Positions 1-6,053 of a stretch of 6,113 nucleotides of DNA are shown piece by piece. This DNA comes from Clostridiales bacterium. Lineage in GTDB: Bacteria; Bacillota; Clostridia; Oscillospirales; CAG-272. How positions within the stretch are numbered: the stretch's first letter is position 1; each line of letters opens with the position of its first letter. The notes beneath the pieces are model-generated. The model saw only the letters and a program-made list of their open reading frames with translations, searched no databases and was not told where the DNA came from. The DNA is taken from contig SFNW01000111.1 of the NCBI GenBank assembly GCA_004554105.1, positions 1 to 6,113 of the forward strand. Reading direction: 5' to 3'. A program made the position numbers and the translations under genes.

Positions 1-1
1 C

Positions 2-313
2 GACACATACACACCTTTAAGAATAAATACTCCCGGCAGGCTTATATACGCGGTTGATAAATATAGTAAAAGCGAAACGACGATTAAAAATTTGCCTATT
101 ATTATGCAGGTCAAAAAAGTCCGCCAAGCAATGGAAGAGCCGGACGGTCTTTCTTATGAAAAGAACAAGCCTCACGGTCTTGACGTTGACGCTATGATTT
201 CTATCATAAAAGGGATGGACAATCCGGCATATATAGTATTACAAGAAAACGGTCGCTACACCGAGATTGTCACATACAAGGATAAAGGTGTAAACGCGCA
301 ATCGCCGTTTTAG
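2..313 (+). pseudogene. Upstream piece of a frameshifted accessory/phage-type gene (MuF-C-like domain, partial)
   Basis: The reading frame is open from the first bases of the window, so the gene begins outside it; the ATG at 92 is internal and not a credible start. It ends at a TAG at 311-313. The visible 103 residues include KVRQAMEEP, HGLDVDAM, MDNPAYIVLQ and ENGRYTEIVTYKDK. This pattern resembles, from memory, the MuF-C-like domain found near the C-termini of very large polyvalent proteins of phages and conjugative elements, which sits next to toxin or nuclease modules. The sense of the protein continues directly in another frame (IAVLDFGDF, GYESGTYNILVTTYLPD), so the TAG is probably the result of a one-base loss and not the true end. 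Base composition is much more AT-rich than the operon to the right, which fits acquired DNA. That it is coding is fairly certain; the domain name is a memory-based assignment without a profile search. Confidence 0.6.
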
Positions 314-1017
314 ACTTTGGCGATTTCAAACACGCGCAATACCTTAACGGGTATGAAAGTGGAACATACAATATTTTGGTAACCACGTATCTTCCGGATA
401 GTATAGAATCCTACTTGTCGAAGGATGCACCACAAAGCGGATCCGGCAGTATGTTGCCTTCACATTTGAATGGTACACCCTTCTTTGTGGACATAGTATC
501 AGAAAATTCAACTGGTGTCAAGAGCGTTTTCGGATTTGTTGTTGACAAAAATGCAAAGGTCAACGAGGATTTGCTTGAGGAATTGAGCATTCACGATCCG
601 AAGGCGGTAGTAGACAAGCGAGGTAATGTTACGGTTTACCACAGGACAACGGTGGAAGCGGCAGCTGAAATTGAGCGAACGGGTATTATGCGCGCTAAAG
701 AAGATGCGCTGTTTTTCTCCTCCGAAAAAGATGGATATGCCACCGATTACGGCGACGCCATTGTTAGCCTGTCGATTCCGTCTACCGACTTGCTCGTCAA
801 CGACATTTTTGAAGGAGAAGTGCATTTTGAAATCCCGTTGAAATACAAAAACGGTGGATTTTCTCTTGATGTATCAAAGTATCTTGCAAAAGAAGCAGAT
901 TCAAACGAATCTGCTTTTTCTAATGGCGAAGGTGGCTCCCGCTCGTCAATTTTCTCCACCGATGCGTTGGATATAGACTTTGGGCGCAGGATAAATGCTG
1001 CGCGACAATCCGCATAA
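286..1017 (+). pseudogene. Downstream piece of the same gene: end of MuF-C-like domain plus ADP-ribosyltransferase-like C-terminal domain
   Basis: This frame opens after a TAA at 283-285 and runs to TAA at 1015-1017. There is no convincing start: the first candidate is a TTG at 376, inside conserved-looking sequence and without a Shine-Dalgarno site. It is best read as the continuation of the piece ending at 313. It starts with IAVLDFGDFKHAQYLNGYES, which completes the MuF-C-like domain. A linker follows, and from about 628 to 885 comes a compact domain: VTVYHRTT, then RTGIMRAKEDALFFSS, then YATDYGDAIV, then GEVHFEIP. The order YHxT, FFS with a downstream Y-G, and a late E resembles the H-Y-E layout of ADP-ribosyltransferase/PARP-like folds, in which NAD+ is used to modify a target. 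The last ~45 residues (after KYLAKEADS) look like a low-complexity tail. If functional it would be a toxin or effector end of a large element protein. The ART assignment is inference; alternatives are an unrelated alpha/beta toxin or an inactive ART-like module. Confidence 0.55.
890..919 (+). other. Terminator-like hairpin inside the ART-like gene
   Basis: AGCAGATTC (894-902) and GAATCTGCT (907-915) are perfect 9-nt inverted arms around the loop AAAC. The stem extends outward through A-T, G-U, A-T and A-T pairs to 890/919. The right arm runs straight into TTTTTCT, so the + strand RNA has the stem-plus-U-tract shape of an intrinsic terminator although the site is inside a reading frame, about 100 nt before the stop codon. 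The stem is GC-poor, so termination could be weak. The structure is directly visible; the function is inference. Confidence 0.45.
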
Positions 1018-1042
1018 AAAAACCGCCCGCAGGCGGTTTTTT
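1017..1042. terminator. Bidirectional intrinsic terminator between convergent genes
   Basis: A symmetric structure: A-tract 1016-1022, CCGCC (1023-1027), loop CGCA, GGCGG (1032-1036), T-tract 1037-1042. On the + strand it follows the stop codon of the ART-like gene at once. On the - strand the same stem with its T-tract (complement of the A-tract) follows the phosphoglucomutase stop at 1045. Because both sides have a U-run in the matching transcript, it can end transcription from both directions. Confidence 0.9.
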
Positions 1043-1044
1043 GT

Positions 1045-2772
1045 TTACTTCACAAGCGTATCGGTCGCTTTCGCGTATTTGTCGAGCTTTTCCGCAAGAG
1101 CGGCGGCGTTTTCGGCAGAAGCAAGATAGTAAATCTTGATTTTCGGTTCGGTGCCCGAGGGGCGGACGACCGCGACATCGCCGTTTGCCAGTCCGAAGTA
1201 GAGCACATCGGACTTCGGCAGTCCCGTCGGCTCGGTTTTGCCGTCGGCAAGATAGGTGATTTTCTCGGCAAGGTAGTCGCCGACAAAGGCGACCGGCGTG
1301 CCGCAGATTTCCTTCGGCGTATGCTCGCGCAGCGACTGCATCGTGCGCGCGCGGCGCTCGATGCCGTCGAGTCCCTCCATGTAGACGTCGAGCGACTTCT
1401 CACCGTAGTAGCCGTACTTTGCATAGAGTTTTTGCAAAGCGTCGTAGAGCGTCATGCCCTTCGCCTTGTAGTACGCCGCCATTTCAACGGCGAGCATCGC
1501 GGCACAGACCGCGTCCTTATCCCGCGCGTAGGTGCCCTTGAGGTAGCCGTAGCTCTCCTCAAAGCCGAAGAGGAAGGTTCCCTCTCCGCGCGCCTCATGC
1601 TCCTTGATGACCTCGCCGATAAACTTGAAGCCGGTCAGCACATTATAGAGCTTGACGCCGTTTGCGCGGCAGATTGCCGTGGCAAGCTCGGTGGAGACAA
1701 TCGTCTTGACCGCGTAGGCGTCGGACGGAATCCCGCCGTTTTCACGCAGCGCGGTGAAGATATAATCGAGCAGCAGCGACGCCATCTGGTTGCCGGTAAT
1801 CGTGACAAACGAGCCGTCTGCCGTGCGGGTCATCGCGCCCATGCGGTCACTGTCGGGGTCGGTGGCGATAATCAAATCGCTGCCGACCTCGTTCGCGAGC
1901 TTGATGCCGAGCGTAAACGCATCGGGCAGCTCGGGATTCGGCTTTTTGACGGTCGGGAAATTGCCGTCGAGCACCATTTGCTCCTTGACGGTATACAGTT
2001 TTGTCAGCCCCGACGCGCGAAGCGCCTCGGGAACGAGCTTGTGACCCGCGCCGTGCAGCGGCGTGTAGACGACCGAGAAATCCTCGGCAACCTTCTTCAC
2101 CGCATCGAGCTTGACGCGCTGGGCAAGCACATTTTCGAGATAAACGCGGTCGACCTCGTTACCGATGATACGGATTTTTCCCGTCTTGACCGCCGCGTCG
2201 AAATCGTCGTGCTTGACGCCGTCGAAAATGTCGATTTCCTTGATTTTCGCCGAAATGACATCGGCGTGCTGCGGCGGAAGCTGTGCGCCGTCCTCCCAGT
2301 ACGCCTTATAGCCGTTGTATTCCTTGGGATTGTGCGACGCGGTGATGTTGATGCCCGCGATACAGCCGAGATGGCGAATCGCAAACGAAAGTTCGGGTGT
2401 GGGGCGCACGCCGTCAAACAGATAAACGCGAATGCCGTTTGCACTGAGCACCTCGGCGGCGGTCTGCGAGAACAGCGCGGAATTGTTGCGGCTGTCGTAG
2501 GCAATGACCACGCCGTGTGCCTTGGCGTCGCCGCCCTCGAGCGCAATCATTTCCGCCATGCCCTGCGTCGCCTGTGCAACCGTGTAGACATTCATCTTGT
2601 TCAGTCCTGCACCCATCGTGCCGCGCAGACCGCCCGTGCCGAATTCCAGATTGCCGAGGAAGCGCAGCTCAATCTCATCGTGATTGTCCGCAATCGCTTC
2701 AAGCTCGCGGCGGCTTTCGGCGTCGAGCTTCGGGTTGTCGAGCCACCGCTTATAGTTCTCCATATAGTTCAT
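1045..2772 (-). CDS. pgcA: Alpha-phosphoglucomutase (PgcA type, phosphohexomutase superfamily)
   Basis: The predicted cytosolic enzyme interconverts glucose-1-phosphate and glucose-6-phosphate through a phosphoserine and Mg2+, linking glycolysis to UDP-glucose for glycolipid, teichoic acid or exopolysaccharide synthesis. Its 575 residues match the roughly 580 of Bacillus PgcA and are longer than bacterial phosphomannomutases. Four superfamily signatures are present in order: FGTGGLRG (44-51), the catalytic serine loop TASHNPKEYNGYK with Ser146, the metal loop DPDSD (Asp305, 307, 309) followed by Arg310, the sugar-binding loop GFEES (403-407), and the phosphate-binding loop RPSGTEPK (537-544). 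All key residues are intact, so it should be active. The ATG at 2772 is supported by GGAGG six bases upstream; Met4 would be too far from it. It is the last gene of the operon, 20 nt after the TSCPD gene, and ends at the shared terminator. Phosphomannomutase activity or mixed specificity cannot be excluded. Confidence 0.95.
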   Translation of the reverse strand: MNYMENYKRWLDNPKLDAESRRELEAIADNHDEIELRFLGNLEFGTGGLRGTMGAGLNKMNVYTVAQATQGMAEMIALEGGDAKAHGVVIAYDSRNNSALFSQTAAEVLSANGIRVYLFDGVRPTPELSFAIRHLGCIAGINITASHNPKEYNGYKAYWEDGAQLPPQHADVISAKIKEIDIFDGVKHDDFDAAVKTGKIRIIGNEVDRVYLENVLAQRVKLDAVKKVAEDFSVVYTPLHGAGHKLVPEALRASGLTKLYTVKEQMVLDGNFPTVKKPNPELPDAFTLGIKLANEVGSDLIIATDPDSDRMGAMTRTADGSFVTITGNQMASLLLDYIFTALRENGGIPSDAYAVKTIVSTELATAICRANGVKLYNVLTGFKFIGEVIKEHEARGEGTFLFGFEESYGYLKGTYARDKDAVCAAMLAVEMAAYYKAKGMTLYDALQKLYAKYGYYGEKSLDVYMEGLDGIERRARTMQSLREHTPKEICGTPVAFVGDYLAEKITYLADGKTEPTGLPKSDVLYFGLANGDVAVVRPSGTEPKIKIYYLASAENAAALAEKLDKYAKATDTLVK

Positions 2773-2778
2773 CGTCGT

Positions 2779-2783
2779 CCTCC
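2779..2783 (-). promoter_or_regulatory. Ribosome binding site of pgcA
   Basis: The minus strand reads GGAGG, then ACGACG, then ATG. The strong site fills the 20-nt gap after the TSCPD gene and selects the ATG at 2772 over the in-frame ATG three codons later. Confidence 0.85.
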
Positions 2784-2792
2784 GATTCTGCT

Positions 2793-3041
2793 TCAGGCAT
2801 TTTCCTTCAGTGCCTTGGCAAGTTCTGCCGGGCAGGAAGTTCCCCTGCCCCGACAGTCTATGTTCTCAAGCCTTCTTACGACTTCGTCGACTTTCATGCC
2901 GGCAACCAGCGCAGAAATGCCCTGCGTATTGCCGTGGCAGCCGCCGATAAAGCAGACATCTTTAACGGTGTCGCCGTCGAGCGTGATTTCGATCTGCCGG
3001 CTGCAAACGCCGTGCGGCGTGTAAACGATTTTCTTTTCCAT
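2793..3041 (-). CDS. Small cysteine-rich TSCPD-domain protein (TIGR03905-like)
   Basis: An 82-residue protein made up of a single TSCPD domain. The family appears both as short stand-alone proteins in Firmicutes and as a C-terminal extension of some ribonucleotide reductases, where the cysteines are thought to bind metal or take part in redox chemistry; the function of the stand-alone form is not established. Visible marks are YTPHGVCSRQI (7-17), CFIGGCHGN (30-38), CRGRGTSCPAELAKAL (63-78, here TSCPA where the family name says TSCPD), and five cysteines at 13, 30, 35, 63 and 70. Pairs 30/35 and 63/70 could form a Zn or Fe site. There is no signal peptide or membrane segment, so it is probably cytosolic. 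The ATG at 3041 has GAGGAAAG just upstream. It lies 23 nt after the dehydratase-like gene and 20 nt before pgcA, so it is probably co-transcribed. The family call is confident, the role open. Confidence 0.88.
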   Translation of the reverse strand: MEKKIVYTPHGVCSRQIEITLDGDTVKDVCFIGGCHGNTQGISALVAGMKVDEVVRRLENIDCRGRGTSCPAELAKALKENA

Positions 3042-3046
3042 AACTC

Positions 3047-3054
3047 TTTCCTCT
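3047..3054 (-). promoter_or_regulatory. Ribosome binding site of the TSCPD gene
   Basis: The minus strand reads AGAGGAAA followed by GAGTT and ATG at 3041. It sits in the 23-nt gap after the TAA of the preceding gene and supports this start. Confidence 0.75.
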
Positions 3055-3064
3055 GTATAATGAA

Positions 3065-4015
3065 TTATTGTTCTTTCAGTGTTTCATACACGCCGAGCAG
3101 CGTGTAATCGGCTTTCACGATTTCAAGCAGCAAAAGCCACGAGAACAGCGCCTCGCGCGTCCCCGAAAAGGTGCAGATCTGTGCATAGCCGTCGGTATAG
3201 GCAAGCGGCTGTGAGGTCACGCGCACGAGCGACGCGCCGGTCACCGCAAGTCCGGTAAACAGGCGCGGCATTGCGGAAGGACCGTGCTGCGCAAGCCGAA
3301 TGGTAATCTGCTGTGCGCCGCTTTGCGGGGGCGCTGCGCCCGTATCGCGGCAAAGCAGTGCAAACCGCGTCGTGACGCCGCTTTCGTCGGCAATTTCGCA
3401 GACGCGCGAAATAAACAAATCGTTGTCGACAATGATGCGCAGCGTCGCCGAAAGCAGACCGTCGCGGCTGTTTTCGAGCGGCAGAATGCAGTAGACGCAG
3501 TCGCCCTCGCAAACTGCGTCGCAGGCGTCGGAAAACGAGCGCACCGCGCGCGGCGTCATGTCGGGCTGCCGTCCCGAAAGCAGGGCAAACGCGCGGCGGA
3601 ATGCCTCGGTTTCGAGCATAGCGACGTCGCCGCCCGCCTTTCTGCCGCCCTGCGGCAGGAAAAGCGACGGACCGACGCGCAGTTTTGCCGCTTTCAGCTG
3701 CGCCGCAATCCGCGTGCAGTAGGCGGCGAGGTATGCCCCCTCGGCCGCCGCGACCTTTGCCGTCGCAAGCGCAAGATTCTCCTCCGGCGTCTCGTCGAGA
3801 AGCGAGGCGGGCGCGGTCGGCAGGCAAATCGGAAATTCGCGCCGAAGTTCCTCCGCGGAAAACCGCTTTTCGCGCAGTTCCCGCACCGTACCGGGCGCGG
3901 CAAGCCGCACCGCCTCATCGAGGACGGCACTCATGCGCTCGCACGCCGAAAGGTCGTCGCCAAAACAGCGCGCGATGTTCTTTTTTATGACAGAAAGCGA
4001 TTCGCTTTTCGACAT
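3065..4015 (-). CDS. Divergent prephenate-dehydratase-like protein with C-terminal ACT-like domain
   Basis: Prephenate dehydratase (PheA) turns prephenate into phenylpyruvate in phenylalanine synthesis and carries a Phe-sensing ACT domain. The second half of this 316-residue protein follows that plan: SFSDACDAVCEGD (160-172), ILPLENSRDG (177-186) matching the family's V-P-I-E-N-S, DNDLFISRVCEI (197-208), and TTRF (215-218) matching the catalytic T-R-F. From about 236 an ACT-like region follows, with TSQP (267-270) in the place of the Phe-binding ESRP and LGVYE (307-311) in the place of the terminal LGSYP. The first half is unusual: the family's opening G-P-x-G-T/S motif is not recognisable, and about 110 N-terminal residues are helical, alanine- and arginine-rich, with no clear chorismate mutase signature. 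The gene is very GC-rich. Its ATG comes one base after the htpG stop (TAAGATG) and has no clear Shine-Dalgarno site, so translational coupling to htpG is likely. It could be an active but diverged PheA or a sensor derived from one. Confidence 0.7.
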   Translation of the reverse strand: MSKSESLSVIKKNIARCFGDDLSACERMSAVLDEAVRLAAPGTVRELREKRFSAEELRREFPICLPTAPASLLDETPEENLALATAKVAAAEGAYLAAYCTRIAAQLKAAKLRVGPSLFLPQGGRKAGGDVAMLETEAFRRAFALLSGRQPDMTPRAVRSFSDACDAVCEGDCVYCILPLENSRDGLLSATLRIIVDNDLFISRVCEIADESGVTTRFALLCRDTGAAPPQSGAQQITIRLAQHGPSAMPRLFTGLAVTGASLVRVTSQPLAYTDGYAQICTFSGTREALFSWLLLLEIVKADYTLLGVYETLKEQ

Positions 4016-4016
4016 C

Positions 4017-5858
4017 TTACAGCTTGCCGAGCGTCTCGTAGCTCGACGCGAGGAACTGCTTCAACTCGTCCTCGGTAAAGCGGCGTTGGCTGAGGACAGC
4101 CAGCCCGTAAATCTGCTTGGCAATCAGCGCATCGCTGTCGCTCTCTTCGACGTCAAGGCGTTTGATGAGCGGATTTGCCATGTTGACGACAAGCGTGCTC
4201 TGCGGCTTGAAATCGCCGCCGAACGCCATGCCGTTTGCCGCGTAAAGCTTCATCATATCGTCCATGCGGCGGCTCTCCTCATTGAGGTTAAGCATCGCGG
4301 GAATGCTCTCGTCGGCAAGCATCTCGCACTTGACCGTGAGTTTTTCATCGCCCGCCGCAGAGCGGAAGAGTTTTTCGAGTTTTTCGGAATGCGCCGCTTC
4401 GCCGCTTCTCAGCGCGTCGGTAATATCCGAGTCGACGCGGCGGAACTTGACCTTATCGTTGAGGCCCTCGAGCATCTGCACATACTGCGTGTCAATCATC
4501 TTGTCAAAGAGGACGACCTTGATGCCCTTTGCCTCAAGCATGGCGATATACTGCGCCTGCAGCTCGGGGTCGGAGGTGTAGTAAACGATGTTTTCGTTGG
4601 TCTCCTTCGCGCCCTCGAGGTATTCGGCAAGCGTGACGTGACCGCCGTGGATCACCTGCATCAGCAGTGCGTCCTTGGCGCGGTCGTAGAACTTGCGGTC
4701 GCAGAGCGAGGCATATTCGCAGAAGGTCTTGATGTCGCTCCAAATCTTCTCGTAGCCCTCGCGGTCACTCTTGAACATCGAGGTCAACTTATCCGCGACC
4801 TTCTTGACGATGTGCGCCGAAATCTTGGTGACATAGCCGTTGTTCTGCAAATAACTTCTCGACACGTTGAGCGGCAGCTCGGGGCAGTCGAGGACGCCGC
4901 GCAGCATCAGCAGGTATTCGGGAATGACCTCCTTGATGTTGTCGGCAACAAAAACCTGGTTGTAATAGAGTTTGACCTGTCCTTCCATGTTGGCAAACTC
5001 ATGCGTAAGCTTCGGGAAATACAGAATACCCTTGAAATTCAGCGGGTAATCGGCGTTGATGTGCAGCCAGAACAGCGGCTCATTAAAGTCGGTAAAGACC
5101 TTGTGGTAGAACGCCTTGTATTCCTCGTCGGTGCAGTCGGCAGGATTCTTCTGCCAGAGCGGGTGAATGTCGTTAATCGGCTCTTCCTTCGGCTGTTCTT
5201 CGCCCTCTTTGACCTCGGCATCCTCGTCCTCAAAGTAGATTTCAACCGGCATGAACGCGCAGTATTTGTCGAGGACCGAGCGGAGCGTCTGCGCTTCGAG
5301 ATACTCCGTGCCCTCGTCGCTGATGTGCATGATAATTTCGGTGCCGCGTTCTTCCCTGTCGGCGGCGCTCAGTTCATACTCGCCCTCCTCGTTGCAGACC
5401 CACTTGACCGCGGGGTCGCCGCGATAGGAGCGGCTGATGACCTCAACCGTGTCGCTGACCATAAACGCCGAGTAAAACCCGAGTCCGAAATGCCCGATAA
5501 TGCCGTCGGCAGCGCCCTCGGTCTCGTACTTTTCGATGAACTCCATCGCGCCGGACAGCGCAATCGAGCCGATGTATTTTTTGACTTCCTCGGCATTCAT
5601 GCCGATACCGTTGTCGCGCACCGTAATCGTGCGCGCCTTTTTGCTGACCGAAACATCAATTCTTCCCTGAAGGTCGATGTCCTTGACCTCGCCGAGCGAA
5701 ATCAACCGATTCAGTTTGGTGATTGCATCGGACGCATTGGAGACGATTTCACGGAGAAAAATCTCCTTATCCGAATAGAGCCACCGCTTGATGACCGGGA
5801 AAATGTTTTTCGTTTCAACCGAAACGCCGCCTTTTTCGTTTTTGATTTCTTCTGACAA
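4017..5858 (-). CDS. htpG: Molecular chaperone HtpG (bacterial Hsp90)
   Basis: An ATP-dependent, dimeric cytosolic chaperone that remodels client proteins, often together with DnaK. The 613 residues are close to the usual ~625. The N-terminal GHKL ATPase domain (1 to ~210) shows REIVSNASDA with the catalytic Glu37 and Mg-binding Asn41, DNGIGM (82-87) with the adenine-contacting Asp82, the lid/glycine loop GHFGLGFYS (122-130), and the conserved GT at 172-173. A short acidic linker (about 209-227) follows, then the middle domain with NVSRSYLQ (331-338) carrying Arg334, which reaches the ATP phosphate in family structures. The C-terminal dimerisation domain covers about 500-613. All key residues are intact. 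The start is TTG: a TAA lies six codons upstream in frame, no ATG occurs in frame before codon 87, and AAAGGAAG is correctly placed. It heads the four-gene operon and is directly preceded by a near-consensus promoter; no CIRCE or CtsR heat-shock operator is seen. Confidence 0.97.
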   Translation of the reverse strand: MSEEIKNEKGGVSVETKNIFPVIKRWLYSDKEIFLREIVSNASDAITKLNRLISLGEVKDIDLQGRIDVSVSKKARTITVRDNGIGMNAEEVKKYIGSIALSGAMEFIEKYETEGAADGIIGHFGLGFYSAFMVSDTVEVISRSYRGDPAVKWVCNEEGEYELSAADREERGTEIIMHISDEGTEYLEAQTLRSVLDKYCAFMPVEIYFEDEDAEVKEGEEQPKEEPINDIHPLWQKNPADCTDEEYKAFYHKVFTDFNEPLFWLHINADYPLNFKGILYFPKLTHEFANMEGQVKLYYNQVFVADNIKEVIPEYLLMLRGVLDCPELPLNVSRSYLQNNGYVTKISAHIVKKVADKLTSMFKSDREGYEKIWSDIKTFCEYASLCDRKFYDRAKDALLMQVIHGGHVTLAEYLEGAKETNENIVYYTSDPELQAQYIAMLEAKGIKVVLFDKMIDTQYVQMLEGLNDKVKFRRVDSDITDALRSGEAAHSEKLEKLFRSAAGDEKLTVKCEMLADESIPAMLNLNEESRRMDDMMKLYAANGMAFGGDFKPQSTLVVNMANPLIKRLDVEESDSDALIAKQIYGLAVLSQRRFTEDELKQFLASSYETLGKL

Positions 5859-5867
5859 TTCAATACG

Positions 5868-5875
5868 CTTCCTTT
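5868..5875 (-). promoter_or_regulatory. Ribosome binding site deciding the TTG start of htpG
   Basis: The minus strand reads AAAGGAAG, then nine bases (CGTATTGAA), then TTG at 5858-5856. The preceding in-frame TAA overlaps this site, so the TTG is the only supported start. Confidence 0.8.
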
Positions 5876-5910
5876 ACTATATGATCAGAGCCATAAAGCC
5901 TGATTGTATG

Positions 5911-5939
5911 ATTATATAATAAATTAGTACGGAATGCAA
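5911..5939 (-). promoter_or_regulatory. Sigma-A-type promoter of the htpG operon
   Basis: On the minus strand TTGCAT (5939-5934) is followed after exactly 17 bases by a perfect TATAAT (5916-5911). Transcription should begin near 5904-5903, giving a leader of about 45 nt before the TTG start. No other good promoter is seen before the operon's later genes. Confidence 0.8.
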
Positions 5940-5982
5940 GTTGTACCACCGAATTTTCACATATTTTCCTTTTATCCTGCAC

Positions 5983-6008
5983 TTTTTTGCACCGCAGTAT
6001 GCAAAAAA
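5983..6008. repeat. 9-bp inverted repeat in the divergent intergenic region
   Basis: TTTTTTGCA (5983-5991) and TGCAAAAAA (6000-6008) form perfect arms around the 8-base spacer CCGCAGTA. The repeat lies just upstream of the tRNA promoter -35 box and about 44 bp upstream of the htpG -35 box. The T-runs lead and do not follow the stem on either strand, so it is not a terminator; an operator or an AT-rich UP-like element is possible. Confidence 0.5.
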
Positions 6009-6011
6009 ATA

Positions 6012-6040
6012 TTGCATTTTGCGCAGTGACGTGTTATACT
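6012..6040 (+). promoter_or_regulatory. Promoter of the tRNA-Leu gene
   Basis: TTGCAT (6012-6017), a 17-base spacer and TATACT (6035-6040), with a TG at 6032-6033 making an extended -10. Expected transcription start is near 6047, a few bases before the tRNA 5' end at 6054. An A/T-rich stretch upstream may act as an UP element. Confidence 0.8.
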
Positions 6041-6053
6041 GTATAGGTCATAC

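Noticed and set aside
281..313. Programmed -1 ribosomal frameshifting
   Set aside because: No slippery heptamer in the right phase and no clear stimulatory stem just downstream; a single-base loss explains the frame change more simply.
376..378. TTG as the start of a separate downstream gene
   Set aside because: The codons before it (from 286) already encode conserved-looking sequence in the same frame, and there is no Shine-Dalgarno site ahead of it.
1321..3024. A 567-codon open frame on the + strand, opposite pgcA and the TSCPD gene
   Set aside because: It is a shadow of pgcA codon bias: its translation is rich in R, V, L and H runs without motifs, and it crosses two well-supported minus-strand genes.
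3680..4015. Chorismate mutase domain at the N-terminus of the PDT-like protein, as in fused PheA
   Set aside because: The segment is helical in appearance but lacks the family's early Arg, Lys/Arg and Glu/Gln pattern, so I cannot support it.
3933..5855. A 640-codon open frame on the + strand, opposite htpG and the start of the PDT-like gene
   Set aside because: The minus strand encodes an intact Hsp90 with all signatures. The antisense frame is a by-product of GC-rich third codon positions, has no recognisable domain and lacks a ribosome binding site.
5881..5902. Small stem (ATCAG/CTGAT) in the htpG leader as a riboswitch or thermometer
   Set aside because: Only five pairs around a large loop with no further pairing and no masking of the ribosome binding site; probably chance.
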